Of a stretch of 64,000 nt of DNA, positions 52,557-62,919 are shown in pieces. This stretch comes from Mycoplana azooxidifex (GTDB taxonomy: Bacteria > Pseudomonadota > Alphaproteobacteria > Rhizobiales > Rhizobiaceae), in assembly GCF_014196765.1 (NCBI RefSeq), contig NZ_JACIEE010000011.1, forward strand, positions 62,001 to 126,000. Reading direction: 5' to 3'. The translations under genes were made by a program, and so were the position numbers. Within the stretch, counting starts at the first letter, position 1, and each line of letters begins with the position of its first letter. A model generated the notes under the pieces. It had not been told where the DNA came from. It saw only the letters and a list, made by a program, of their open reading frames with translations, and searched no databases.

Positions 52557-53452
52557 CAGTGCTTGCCCCCCTGCTCGCCATCGCTCTCCTGGATCTCCTG
52601 GATCTCCTCGATCACCTCTTCGACCTCTTCGTCCTCGACGCCCAGATAGGCCGCGATGACCCTCGGATCGTTCTTCACCTCGTCCGGCGTCCCGTCGGAA
52701 ATCTTCTGGCCGTATTCCAGCACGATGACGTGGTCTGAGATTTCCATGACCACCGACATGTCGTGCTCGATGAGCAGGATCGACGTGCCGGTCTCGTTGC
52801 GGATCGAGCGCAGGAGCTCGTTGAGCGCCAGCGACTCGCGCGGGTTGAGGCCGGCCGCCGGTTCGTCCAGGCAAAGGAACTCCGGGCCTGTGCACATGGC
52901 GCGCGCGATTTCCAGACGGCGTTGCGCGCCATAGGGAAGGTCGCCGGCGGGATCGTCGGCACGCTCGAGCAGGTTCGCCTTTTCCAGCCAGTGCTTGGCG
53001 ATCTCGATCGACTGCTCTTTCGCGCGACGGTAACCGGCGAAGCCGAGGAGGCCGAGGATCGTGTAGCCGGATGCCCGCATCAGCATGTTGTGCTGCGCGA
53101 CCAGCAGGTTTTCCAGCACCGTCAGGCCCGAGAACATGCGGATGTTCTGGAAGGTGCGGGCAACCTTTGCATCGCGGGTGATCTCGAAATCCGGCATGCG
53201 CTCGAGCAGGAACTTCTTGCCCGACTGCTGGGTCATCGAGATCATGCCCATGGTCGGCTTGTAGAAGCCGGTGACGCAGTTGAAGACGGTCGTCTTGCCG
53301 GCGCCGTTCGGGCCGATCAGGGCCGTGATGTCGCCGCGCCGTGCCTCGAAGGACAGGTCGTTGATCGCCATCAGGCCGCCGAAGCGCATCGACAGATGCT
53401 CTACTTTGAGGATTGGATCTTGGTTCATCGCGTTCGTCTCGAGGGCGGACAT
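52556..53452 (-). CDS. livG: Branched-chain amino acid ABC ATP-binding protein LivG with acidic tail
   Basis: 298 residues from the ATG at 53452, overlapping the livM stop by one base. Walker A GPNGAGKTT is near residue 46, RTFQNIRMFSGLTVLENLLVA near 100, the signature region DLPYGAQRRLEIARAM near 175, Walker B FLCLDEPAAGLNP near 195 and H-switch LLIEHDMSVVMEISD near 228. After the usual end (VIAAYLG) the protein carries about 27 extra residues almost all Glu, Asp, Gln and Ile, encoded partly by a 9-bp tandem repeat at 52586-52612. That tail is unusual for LivG. Confidence 0.92.
   Translation of the reverse strand: MSALETNAMNQDPILKVEHLSMRFGGLMAINDLSFEARRGDITALIGPNGAGKTTVFNCVTGFYKPTMGMISMTQQSGKKFLLERMPDFEITRDAKVARTFQNIRMFSGLTVLENLLVAQHNMLMRASGYTILGLLGFAGYRRAKEQSIEIAKHWLEKANLLERADDPAGDLPYGAQRRLEIARAMCTGPEFLCLDEPAAGLNPRESLALNELLRSIRNETGTSILLIEHDMSVVMEISDHVIVLEYGQKISDGTPDEVKNDPRVIAAYLGVEDEEVEEVIEEIQEIQESDGEQGGKH
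52586..52612. repeat. 9-bp tandem repeat in the livG 3' end
   Basis: Three consecutive 9-bp units (CTCCTGGAT, CTCCTGGAT, CTCCTCGAT) encode, on the minus strand, the IEE-IQE-IQE portion of the LivG tail. As a small in-frame repeat it can vary in copy number without disrupting translation. Confidence 0.7.
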
Positions 53453-54843
53453 CAACCGTGTCCCTCCTTGGTAAAGCTGCCGGACACGGCCTTGCGCTCA
53501 TGCAGGAAGGCGGTCGGCTCGCGGCTGCCGACGAACCCGCGCGGCTTCCAAACCATGACGATGACCATGGCGAGGCCGAAGATCAACATGCGGTAGAGTT
53601 CCGGCGTGAAGTCCGGCCCGAAGATCGCCTTGAGGAAGGTCATTTCGCGCAGAAGCTCCGTGCCCCCGACCATGACGGTCGCAGCGACGGCGATGCCGAC
53701 GAGCGAGCCCATGCCGCCGAGAACGACGATCGCAAGGATGATGGCCGATTCGAGGAAGACGAAGGATTCCGGCGAGACGAAGCCCTGCCGCACGGCAAAG
53801 AACGATCCGGCGAAGCCGCCGAACATGGCGCCCGTCGCAAAAGCGGTGAGCTTGGTCGTGACCGTGTTGATGCCGAGCGAACGGCAGGCGATCTCGTCCT
53901 CGCGCAGCGCTTCCCAGGCGCGGCCGATCGGCATGCGGCGCAGCCGGATGGTCACGTAGGCGGTCAGAAGCGCCAGCGCCAGGATCACGTAGAACAGGAA
54001 GATCTTGTAGTAGGCCGACGACATCGGTAGGCCGAAGACCTTGGCGAAGTTGTTCGCAGCCCCCACGTCGAACGACCAGATGCCGAAGACGCTCGCCTTC
54101 GGGATGCTGGAAATGCCGAACGTACCCCTGGTGACCTCGGTCCAGTTGATCAGGACGAGGCGGATGATCTCGCCGAAGGCCAGCGTCACGATCGCGAGGT
54201 AGTCGCCCTTAAGCCGCAGCACAGGGAAGCCGAGGATCATGCCCCAGAACGCGGCAAGGATGCCGGCGAGCGGGAGAAGAACCCAGAAGGAGAAGCCGAA
54301 GTGCTGCGACAACAGCGCGTAGGAATAGGCACCGACTGCGTAGAAGGCGACATAGCCAAGATCGAGCAGGCCGGCGAGGCCGACGACGATATTCAGGCCC
54401 CAGGCCAGCATCACATAGATGAGGATCTGGATGCCGAAGTTGTCGACCCATTTCAGCGAGCCCTGCACGCCGACCAGCGAGACGACGACGGGCGGCATCA
54501 ACACGAGCGCGACGATCGCGATCTTGCTGAAGTTGCGGACGAAAAAGCCTTCCGGCGCCGCCTTGTCCACGACGGCCGCCCGGGCGGCCTTGCGGGACGC
54601 GATCCAGGGCTGGAGATACAGCACACCCAGGAAGCGACCGACGGCTGCCACGGCGACGAAGATCGCAAGCAGGCCCCAGCGCTGGTTGAGAACCAGTTCG
54701 TTGCGGATGTTCTGGGTGGTCTCCAGGCCGACGAACAGGAAGAACAGGCCGAAGGCGACGAGACCGGCATAGAAGCCCTCGCGCAGAGCCCGCGCCGTCA
54801 GGTTCCCGGCGGCGTTCTCGGTGGAGTAGGTAGTCGTTGCCAT
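53452..54843 (-). CDS. livM: Branched-chain amino acid ABC permease LivM
   Basis: 463 residues, longer than many LivM because of an N-terminal extension with two extra helices (about 22-45 and 58-80) and a linker. The LivM core starts near residue 108: [52 protein letters not shown] (signature) and the coupling loop [30 protein letters not shown]. It forms the channel with LivH. It follows livH after 4 bp. Confidence 0.92.
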   Translation of the reverse strand: MATTTYSTENAAGNLTARALREGFYAGLVAFGLFFLFVGLETTQNIRNELVLNQRWGLLAIFVAVAAVGRFLGVLYLQPWIASRKAARAAVVDKAAPEGFFVRNFSKIAIVALVLMPPVVVSLVGVQGSLKWVDNFGIQILIYVMLAWGLNIVVGLAGLLDLGYVAFYAVGAYSYALLSQHFGFSFWVLLPLAGILAAFWGMILGFPVLRLKGDYLAIVTLAFGEIIRLVLINWTEVTRGTFGISSIPKASVFGIWSFDVGAANNFAKVFGLPMSSAYYKIFLFYVILALALLTAYVTIRLRRMPIGRAWEALREDEIACRSLGINTVTTKLTAFATGAMFGGFAGSFFAVRQGFVSPESFVFLESAIILAIVVLGGMGSLVGIAVAATVMVGGTELLREMTFLKAIFGPDFTPELYRMLIFGLAMVIVMVWKPRGFVGSREPTAFLHERKAVSGSFTKEGHG

Positions 54844-54847
54844 TGAG

Positions 54848-55750
<903 letters not shown>

Positions 55751-56042
55751 TGCCTATCCCCTGGATGCAATCCTGATGGTTGCATCTCTTGTTATTGAGC
55801 CCCCTAGGCAAGCTCATGAATAGGGGGATTCCATACTGCTTTCCATCCAAAAGGGAAGCGTAAAATGGCCATGCCTCGCAATTCGTCGGGTCTTTGGTGA
55901 GTTTGACGACAAAACGGGCAGGAAAACTCAAAATACAGCCGCTCAGATGGGGAAAAAGGCAGCAACACCGAGGAATCCACGGTTTTGCGGCCACAGCGGT
56001 GTATTCTCCTCACCGCCGCTCCACACGCAAAACTAGCGATTA

Positions 56043-58469
56043 TCAGCCCCGCATGCGCGAACCGTCCGCGTCGTAGAGGGGTTCGGGCTGGAGCCTTGCC
56101 GGCAGCAGCGTCCCGAGCAGCTCGACCGACCACCCCTCTTCCACGTCCGCGATCTCCTTCGGGACGTAGCCGATCGCAACGGAGACGCCGGCGGCATGCG
56201 CATAGCCGCCCGAGGTGACCCAGCCGCGCACGGCGCCGTCAAGATAGATCGGCTCGTCGCCGATCACGTCGGCGTCCTTCGCCTCGATGACGAAGGTCCT
56301 GAGCCTCAGGTTGCCGCCTTCCGCCTTCTCTTTCAGCGCCGCAGCCTTGCCGATGAACGCTGCCTCCTTCCGGACGGCGACAAAGCGACCGAGCCCGGCC
56401 TCGACCGGTCCGTAGAGCGGCCGGTATTCGCGCGCCCAGCTGCCGAAGGATTTCTCGAGGCGAAGCGCATTGAGCGCTCGCAGGCCGAACAGCCGGATGC
56501 CGAATTCCGCGCCCTGCTCCATCAGGAGGTCGAAGAGATAGCGCTGGTATTCCGGCTTCACCCAGATCTCGTAGCCGAGGTCGCCGGTATAGCTTACGCG
56601 TCCGACGATGGCAGGCGCCATGCCGAGATCCATGCGGCGGATGGTCATGAACGGGAACGCCGCGTCGGAGAAATCGAGATGGGTGAGCTTCTGCATCACC
56701 GCGCGCGCATTCGGGCCGGCGATCGCAAGCCCCGCCAGCGACAGCCCGAGTGCCGTGAGCGCGACGGAGCCGTCGTCCGGCAGGTGCTGCTCGAACCAGC
56801 GCATGTGGTAGCCCTCGGCGATGCCGGAGCCGAACAGGAGGAAATTGCCTTCGCCGAGCTTGCCGAGGGTGAAGTCGCCGATCAGCTTGCCGTCTTCCTT
56901 CAGCATCGGCGCCAGCGTCATGCGCCCGGCCGCCGGCATGCGCGGCGTCAGCATCCGGTCGAGCCACGCCTCGGCCCCGCTGCCCCTGATCGCGTACTTG
57001 GCAAAGCCGGAGGTCTCCATCAGCCCGACGCTGGCCCGCACCGCCTTCGCCTCTGCGCCGACGGTGTCGAAATCGGTGGACCTGCGCCAGGAAAAGCTGT
57101 CCTCTGCGCCTTCCGGTGCAAACCACAGCGGCTGCTCCAGCCCGTACGACGCCCCGAAGACGGCGCCGGCCTCTTTCAGCCTGTCATAGATCGGCGTCGC
57201 CAGCAGCGGCCGGGCCGCCGGCAGCTCCTCGTTCGGGTAGCGGATCGAGAAGCGGCGCGAATAGTTTTCGCGAACCCTCGCATTGGTGTAGCCGAGCGTC
57301 GCGTAGTCGCCGTAGCGCGACACGTCCATGGCGAAGACGTCGAAGCCCGGATCGCCGTGGATCATCCAGTTGGCGAGTGCCAGTCCAACGCCGCCGCCCT
57401 GGCTGAAGCCGGCCATGACCGCGCATGCCGACCAGAAATTGGTCATGCCGCGGACCGGGCCGACAAGCGGATTGCCGTCCGGCGAGAAGGTAAAGGGCCC
57501 GTTGATGATCTTGCGGATGCCGACCCTGTTGAAGGCCGGGAAGTGGCGGAAGCCAACCTCCAGCTCGGGCGTGATGCGTTCGAGATCCTCCGCTAGCAGC
57601 TCGTGGCCGAAGTCCCAGGGCGTCGACAGCGGCGACCACGGCCGGCAGGCCTTTTCGTAGGTACCCATCAGCATGCCGTTGCGTTCCTGGCGGATATAGA
57701 TCTCGCCGTCGAAATCGACGCAGTGCATCAGTTCCTTGCCCTGCGTGCTGTTGAACTCGATGACCTCCGGCATGTCCTCCGTGATGAGATACATGTGCTC
57801 CATGGCGAGCACGGGCAGTTCCAGCCCGACCATGCGGCCGATCTCGCGCGCCCACAGCCCGCCGCAGTTGACGACGTGTTCCGCGGCGATCTCGCCCTTG
57901 TTGGTGATCACCCGCCAGGTGCCGTCGGGCAACTGCACGAGGTCCTCCACCTTGGTGTGCAGGTAGATCTCGGCACCGTTCTTCTTTGCCGACTTCGCAT
58001 AGGCATGCGTGGTGCCGTAGGGATCGAGGTGCCCCTCGACGGGATCATAGACCGCACCGACGAACTGGTCGGGATCGAGCAGCGGCATCAGCGCGTGCGC
58101 TTCCTTCGGCGTCAGGAGCTCCGCCTCCAGGCCCATGTAGCGCCCCTTTGCCAGGATCGACTTCATCCAGTCGAACCGGTCCTTCGTGGCCGCCAGCATC
58201 ATGCCGGAGGTCATGTGCAGGCCGATGTCCTGGCCGGAATAGGCCTCGATCTCCTTGTAGAGCTCGACGGTGTACTTCTGCAGCTTGGCGACGTTGGGAT
58301 CGCCGTTGATCGTGTGCATGCCGCCGGCCGCATGCCAGGTCGAGCCCGAGGTGAGTTCGGACCGCTCGACCAGGACGGCGTCACTCCAGCCGAACTTCGT
58401 CAGGTGATACAGCACCGAGCATCCGACGACCCCGCCCCCGATGACGACGACCCTGGCATGACTTTTCAT
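56043..58469 (-). CDS. FAD-dependent dehydrogenase fused to GcvT domains (dimethylglycine/sarcosine dehydrogenase-like)
   Basis: 808 residues from the ATG at 58469. The N-terminal DAO-type domain (about 1-370) has [17 protein letters not shown], the flavin-linked-type [13 protein letters not shown] and [23 protein letters not shown] short FAO_M linker domain follows. The C-terminal half is GcvT-like (about 425-800) with [34 protein letters not shown] and [23 protein letters not shown], which binds tetrahydrofolate. It demethylates N-methylated glycines and hands the one-carbon unit to folate. No partner gene is adjacent, and the precise substrate is not determinable. Confidence 0.87.
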   Translation of the reverse strand: MKSHARVVVIGGGVVGCSVLYHLTKFGWSDAVLVERSELTSGSTWHAAGGMHTINGDPNVAKLQKYTVELYKEIEAYSGQDIGLHMTSGMMLAATKDRFDWMKSILAKGRYMGLEAELLTPKEAHALMPLLDPDQFVGAVYDPVEGHLDPYGTTHAYAKSAKKNGAEIYLHTKVEDLVQLPDGTWRVITNKGEIAAEHVVNCGGLWAREIGRMVGLELPVLAMEHMYLITEDMPEVIEFNSTQGKELMHCVDFDGEIYIRQERNGMLMGTYEKACRPWSPLSTPWDFGHELLAEDLERITPELEVGFRHFPAFNRVGIRKIINGPFTFSPDGNPLVGPVRGMTNFWSACAVMAGFSQGGGVGLALANWMIHGDPGFDVFAMDVSRYGDYATLGYTNARVRENYSRRFSIRYPNEELPAARPLLATPIYDRLKEAGAVFGASYGLEQPLWFAPEGAEDSFSWRRSTDFDTVGAEAKAVRASVGLMETSGFAKYAIRGSGAEAWLDRMLTPRMPAAGRMTLAPMLKEDGKLIGDFTLGKLGEGNFLLFGSGIAEGYHMRWFEQHLPDDGSVALTALGLSLAGLAIAGPNARAVMQKLTHLDFSDAAFPFMTIRRMDLGMAPAIVGRVSYTGDLGYEIWVKPEYQRYLFDLLMEQGAEFGIRLFGLRALNALRLEKSFGSWAREYRPLYGPVEAGLGRFVAVRKEAAFIGKAAALKEKAEGGNLRLRTFVIEAKDADVIGDEPIYLDGAVRGWVTSGGYAHAAGVSVAIGYVPKEIADVEEGWSVELLGTLLPARLQPEPLYDADGSRMRG

Positions 58470-58882
58470 GGGCGATCTCCACTCCCGGTTCACGGACCCG
58501 CCCGCGATCGACAGGCGTCGCGGCTGAGGTCGAACGTCGCTCTGCCCGCTGCAACGACAGGCTGCAGTCGGCCGGAACGGATCGTAGTGGCAAAGTTGGG
58601 CCTGTCAAAGCCGCCGGAGCGAACAGCGCTGGCCGATTTCCGCCATCGCGCGGCCATGACGAGGTGCCGTCGCCGCCATGCGAATGCCGCTTTTTAGTTG
58701 CTTTGGAAGCACGCAGCCGCGCTTTTCCGGAGAATGGTGTGCGAATTCGCCCGACAGCATTGCGGCCTTGGCGCAAAGCCGGGTACATGGCTGTAACGAA
58801 CAGCCGTCAGTCTCTGCACTGCAAGCACTGGCAAACAGGCCATTGCCGTCGGTCTATTGAGACGGCAAGCGGAACACGGAAC
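58470..58882. other. Long control region upstream of cysD
   Basis: 413 bp between two divergent starts. No protein-coding frame here has a recognisable family or good initiation signals. Near cysD the only clear structure is the 8-bp inverted repeat at 58843-58868. The rest should contain promoters for both flanking genes, but I cannot place them with confidence. Confidence 0.4.
58843..58868 (+). promoter_or_regulatory. Inverted repeat in the cysD leader
   Basis: TTGCCGTC and GACGGCAA are perfectly complementary around a 10-nt loop, ending 14 bp before the cysD ATG. It could be an operator or an mRNA hairpin close to the ribosome binding site. There is no T run, so it is not a terminator. 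Confidence 0.45.
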
Positions 58883-59782
58883 ATGTCGCTTACACATCTT
58901 CAGCGCCTCGAGGCCGAGGCCATCCACATCTTTCGCGAGGTCGCCGCGACCTCGTCCCGGCCCGTGATGCTCTATTCGATCGGCAAGGATTCGTCGGTCA
59001 TGCTGCATCTGGCGCGAAAGGCATTCTACCCGGCCAAGCCGCCCTTCCCACTCCTGCACGTCGACACGACCTGGAAGTTTCGCGAGATGATTGCCTTCCG
59101 CGACCAGACGGTGTCGGACCTCGGGCTGGAATTGATCGTTCACGTCAACCTGGACGGGCTGGAGCAGAACATCGGGCCCTTCACCCACGGCTCCAGCATC
59201 CACACGCACGTGATGAAGACGCTCGGGCTGCGGCAGGCGCTCGACAAGTACGGCTTCGACGCGGCATTCGGCGGCGCCCGGCGCGACGAGGAAAAGTCGC
59301 GCGCCAAGGAGCGCATCTTCTCCTTCCGCAATGCCCAGCATGCGTGGGACCCGAAGAACCAGCGCCCGGAGATGTGGAAGACCTACAACACCCGCGTCGC
59401 CCCCGGAGAATCGATCCGCATATTCCCCCTGTCGAACTGGACGGAACTGGATATCTGGCAATACATCCTGAAGGAGGACATCCCGATCGTGCCGCTCTAC
59501 TTCGCCGACAAGCGGCCGATCGTCGAGCGCGACGGCATGATGATCATGGTCGACGACGAGCGCATGCAGATTGCGGAGGGAGAAAAGGTCGAGGACCGCC
59601 TCGTGCGCTTCCGCACGCTCGGATGCTATCCTCTGACCGCCGCGATCGAATCGAGCGCCGCCACCGTTCCCGATATCGTCCGCGAAATGCTGACCGCGCG
59701 GACGTCCGAGCGGCAGGGGCGCCTGATCGACAAGGATGAAGCCGGCTCGATGGAAAAGAAGAAGCGCGAGGGTTATTTCTGA
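58883..59782 (+). CDS. cysD: Sulfate adenylyltransferase small subunit CysD
   Basis: 299 residues from the ATG at 58883; a longer in-frame region upstream lacks family similarity. It is a PAPS-reductase-fold nucleotidyltransferase: [24 protein letters not shown] (P-loop-like SGKDS equivalent, about 28-50), [38 protein letters not shown] and the ISPLSNWTE-like [13 protein letters not shown]. With CysN it makes adenosine 5'-phosphosulfate from ATP and sulfate. The stop overlaps the cysN start (TGATG). The nodP paralogue has the same fold, but no nod genes are nearby. Confidence 0.92.
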   Translation: MSLTHLQRLEAEAIHIFREVAATSSRPVMLYSIGKDSSVMLHLARKAFYPAKPPFPLLHVDTTWKFREMIAFRDQTVSDLGLELIVHVNLDGLEQNIGPFTHGSSIHTHVMKTLGLRQALDKYGFDAAFGGARRDEEKSRAKERIFSFRNAQHAWDPKNQRPEMWKTYNTRVAPGESIRIFPLSNWTELDIWQYILKEDIPIVPLYFADKRPIVERDGMMIMVDDERMQIAEGEKVEDRLVRFRTLGCYPLTAAIESSAATVPDIVREMLTARTSERQGRLIDKDEAGSMEKKKREGYF

Positions 59783-61674
59783 TGGCGGTACTGGCCTCGT
59801 CCATCGCAACGGACACGCTGCAGGACTATCTTGCGGAGCAGGAAGAAAAGCCGCTCCTGCGCTTCATCACCTGCGGCTCGGTCGACGACGGCAAGTCGAC
59901 GCTGATCGGCCGCCTGCTCTACGACACCAAGCTGATCTTCGACGACCAGTTGGCAACGCTGGAGCGCGACAGCGCACGGCACGGCACGGCGGGGGAAGCG
60001 ATCGATTTCGCTTTGCTGCTGGACGGGCTCGAGGCCGAGCGCGAACAGGGCATCACGATCGACGTGGCCTACCGTTATTTTGCCACCGCCGAGCGCCGCT
60101 TCATCGTCGCCGACTCTCCCGGCCATGAGGAATATACGCGCAACATGGCCACCGGCGCCTCCACCGCCGACCTCGCGGTGGTGCTCGTCGATGCGCGTCA
60201 GGGCATCCTGCGGCAGACGCGCCGCCATGCCTTCATCGCCTCGCTGCTCGGCATCCGCCACATCGTGCTTGCGGTCAACAAGATCGATCTCGTCGGCTAT
60301 GACGAGGCCGTCTTCGCCGAGATCGCCAAGGAGTTTCGCGCTTTCGCAGGCGGGCTGGGTTTTGCCACCATCGCACCCATTCCGATGTCCGCGCGCCATG
60401 GCGACAACGTCACGGCGAATTCGGCGCATATGCCGTGGTACACCGGCGAGACACTGCTGGGTCATCTGGAAACCGTTCCGCTCGCCGGCCAGGACCTCGG
60501 CAGGCCGTTCCGGCTGCCGGTCCAGCTCGTCACCCGCCCCGACCAGGATTTTCGCGGCTTTGCCGGCCAGGTCGCCTCCGGCCGCATCGCCGTCGGCGAC
60601 GACATCATCGTGGCCAAGTCCGGCCGGACGTCCAGGGTCAAGGCGATCGTCACGGCGGACGGCGACCTGCCGGCCGCGTCCGAAGGCCACGCCGTCACGA
60701 TCGTGCTGGAAGACGAGATCGACATATCCCGCGGCGACGTGCTGGCCACCCCGCGCGATCGCCCGCAGCTTGCGGACCAGTTCATGGCGCATCTGGTGTG
60801 GTTCTCCGCCGAACCGATGATGCCGGGGCGCAGCTACATCCTGCGCACCGAGACCGACAGCATGAGCGCCACCGTCACGGCGCTCAAGTACCAGATCGAC
60901 ATCAACAGCTTCTCGCACGAGGCGGCCAAGTCGCTGCACATGAACGAGATCGGCGTCTGCAACATCGCCACGCAGTCGCCGGTTGCCTTCGACAGTTACA
61001 AGGCCAACCGCACGACCGGCAACTTCGTGCTAATCGATCGCCTGACCAACGCCACCGTCGGCGCCGGCATGATCGACCATCCGCTGCGCCGAGCCACCAA
61101 CGTTCAGTGGCAGGCACTGGATATCGACCGGAATGCGCGGGCCGCGATGAAGCACCAGAAGCCCGCCGTGCTCTGGCTGACGGGTTACTCCGGTGCAGGC
61201 AAGTCCACGATCGCCAACATGCTGGAAAAGCTGCTGCATGCGAGCGGTCGCCACACCTATATGCTCGACGGCGACAACGTGCGCCATGGGCTGAACCGCG
61301 ACCTCGGCTTCACGCCGGAGGACCGGGTGGAGAACATTCGCCGGATCGCCGAGGTTGCGCGCCTGATGACACAGGCCGGACTGATCGTGATCGTGTCGGC
61401 GATCTCGCCGTTCCGCTCGGAGCGGCGCATGGCCCGCGACCTGTTCCTCGATGGCGAATTCATCGAGGTCTTCGTCGACACGTCGCTGGAAGAATGCGCA
61501 AGGCGCGATCCTAAGGGCCTTTACAAGAAGGCGCTGGCGGGTGATCTGGAAAACTTCACCGGGATCAGTTCGCCCTACGAGCAGCCCGAGGCGCCGGAGA
61601 TCCATCTGAAGACGGCCGGACGCGAACCGGGCGAACTGGCCACGCAGATCGCCGAATACCTCGGCAAGCACTAG
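59782..61674 (+). CDS. cysN: Bifunctional sulfate adenylyltransferase subunit 1 / APS kinase (CysNC)
   Basis: 630 residues. The N-terminal GTPase has CGSVDDGKSTLIGRLLYD (about 33-50), the switch II DSPGHEEYTRNMATGAS and NKIDLVGYD; beta-barrel domains follow. From about residue 455 an APS kinase is fused: LWLTGYSGAGKSTIANMLEKLL (P-loop near 470), DGDNVRHGLNRDLGF and PKGLYKKALAGDLENFTGIS. It therefore completes both steps to PAPS, as NodQ does. Its TAG stop lies inside a palindromic repeat element (61671 onward). cysD is directly upstream. Confidence 0.93.
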   Translation: MAVLASSIATDTLQDYLAEQEEKPLLRFITCGSVDDGKSTLIGRLLYDTKLIFDDQLATLERDSARHGTAGEAIDFALLLDGLEAEREQGITIDVAYRYFATAERRFIVADSPGHEEYTRNMATGASTADLAVVLVDARQGILRQTRRHAFIASLLGIRHIVLAVNKIDLVGYDEAVFAEIAKEFRAFAGGLGFATIAPIPMSARHGDNVTANSAHMPWYTGETLLGHLETVPLAGQDLGRPFRLPVQLVTRPDQDFRGFAGQVASGRIAVGDDIIVAKSGRTSRVKAIVTADGDLPAASEGHAVTIVLEDEIDISRGDVLATPRDRPQLADQFMAHLVWFSAEPMMPGRSYILRTETDSMSATVTALKYQIDINSFSHEAAKSLHMNEIGVCNIATQSPVAFDSYKANRTTGNFVLIDRLTNATVGAGMIDHPLRRATNVQWQALDIDRNARAAMKHQKPAVLWLTGYSGAGKSTIANMLEKLLHASGRHTYMLDGDNVRHGLNRDLGFTPEDRVENIRRIAEVARLMTQAGLIVIVSAISPFRSERRMARDLFLDGEFIEVFVDTSLEECARRDPKGLYKKALAGDLENFTGISSPYEQPEAPEIHLKTAGREPGELATQIAEYLGKH

Positions 61675-61800
61675 AGCATTCCGCCTTCAGGTGAAATCGC
61701 CTGAAGCGGATAAAATGCTCTAGAATCAAAAGACTAGATCGGCCTTTGTGCGTTCGAATGAACGCACGGCGCTCTAGAGCATGTCGCGCAAAAGTGCGCC
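61671..61800. repeat. Rhizobial palindromic mosaic repeat
   Basis: CTAGAGCATT at 61671-61680 returns inverted as AATGCTCTAG at 61714-61723 and encloses an inner stem CTTCAGG/CCTGAAG. It is followed by a perfect GTGCGTTC/GAACGCAC palindrome (61748-61767), GCTCTAGAGC (61771-61780) and the AGCATGTCGCGCAAAAGTG module, a motif I recall as frequent between genes of Rhizobiales. The first arm overlaps the cysN stop codon. Confidence 0.7.
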
Positions 61801-61888
61801 AGCGGTTTGCGGCGTCAGGACCGTCTATCCGTTCCGTGCCGTTCGCGGCTCGAGACGAGCACCTACGAGAACCACAGCAGGACCATCG

Positions 61889-62686
61889 ATGACACTACCG
61901 GCAAACCTCGCAGCAATTCTGTCAAAGGCCGCCATCGATGCCGGCCGGGAAATCCTTGCCATCTACAGGGCGGGACCCACCGTATCGATGAAGAGCGATT
62001 GCACCCCGGTGACCGAGGCCGACCAGCGCGCCGAAGCCATCATTCTGGCTCAGCTTTCGGAGGCTTTCCCCGATGTTCCGGTCGTGGCCGAAGAAGCCGT
62101 CTCGGCGGGGAACATCCCCGAGGTCGGCGGCCGGCGTTTCTTTCTCGTCGATCCGCTGGACGGCACCCGCGAATTCATCAACCGTCGTGACGAGTTCACC
62201 GTCAACATCGCCCTGATCGAGGCCGGGGTACCCGTCGCGGGCATCGTCTACGCGCCGGCGCTGAAGGTCGCCTACTGGGGCGCCGAGGGCCTTGCGGAAA
62301 AGTTCGAGGTCGCCGACGATTTCACCATCGTCAATCGCCGTCCGATCGGCTGCCGCTCCAGGGGCACCAGCCTGACGGCGGTGGTGAGCCGGACGCACGG
62401 CGACCCGGAGACGGACGCGTTCCTTCTCAAGACGGGCATCTGCGACCACACCACGGTCGGGTCGTCGCTGAAATTCTGCCTGCTGGCCGAGGGCCTGGCC
62501 GATGTCTATCCGCGATTCGGCCGGACGATGGAATGGGATACGGCGGCGGGCGACGCAGTCTTGCGCGCAGCCGGCGGACGCGTGACGCGGCCCGACGGGA
62601 GCCCCTTCCTGTACGGAAAGACGAACCAGCAGACCGATTCGGATTTCGCCAATCCGGCCTTCATCGGCTGGGGTCGCGCCGCCTGA
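61889..62686 (+). CDS. cysQ: 3'(2'),5'-bisphosphate nucleotidase CysQ
   Basis: 265 residues from the ATG at 61889 (AGGA 7 bp upstream); the frame extends back through the repeat and is not coding there. It belongs to the inositol-monophosphatase superfamily: SDCTPVTEADQRAE, VVAEEAVS, the metal motif VDPLDGTREFINRRDEF (about residue 88-104) and GRTMEWDTAAGDAVLRAAGG. It removes the phosphate from PAP formed when PAPS is used and so complements cysDNC directly upstream. Confidence 0.9.
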   Translation: MTLPANLAAILSKAAIDAGREILAIYRAGPTVSMKSDCTPVTEADQRAEAIILAQLSEAFPDVPVVAEEAVSAGNIPEVGGRRFFLVDPLDGTREFINRRDEFTVNIALIEAGVPVAGIVYAPALKVAYWGAEGLAEKFEVADDFTIVNRRPIGCRSRGTSLTAVVSRTHGDPETDAFLLKTGICDHTTVGSSLKFCLLAEGLADVYPRFGRTMEWDTAAGDAVLRAAGGRVTRPDGSPFLYGKTNQQTDSDFANPAFIGWGRAA

Positions 62687-62919
62687 AATCCGACCGGCGT
62701 GCCCGGGACCTGCAGGTGCGATGTCATAAAAATACCGAATTGGCGTACGAAACGTGACCCTATCCTGGATCAACGCTTCCGGGCCGGTCCGAAGCGAAAG
62801 CATCTTCCCTGCCGACAATATGGGGAGCGCTCATCTTGTAACACGGCTGCAGATCGAATAAACTGCCGCTTCCTCAGGCAGTTAGTAAATATTTGCAAGT
62901 CAGAGACGAGAGTATTGAC
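62687..62919. other. Upstream region of the capsule-export gene
   Basis: 233 bp, more AT-rich than its flanks, between cysQ and the capsule-export gene. No open frame or strong hairpin is convincing. It is presumably the promoter region of the polysaccharide-export operon that begins at 62920. Confidence 0.4.

Noticed and set aside
58883-61674. nodPQ, i.e. symbiotic sulfation genes
   Set aside because: The proteins are of the same fold, but there is no nod box or other nodulation gene, and cysQ follows; housekeeping cysDNC is the simpler reading.
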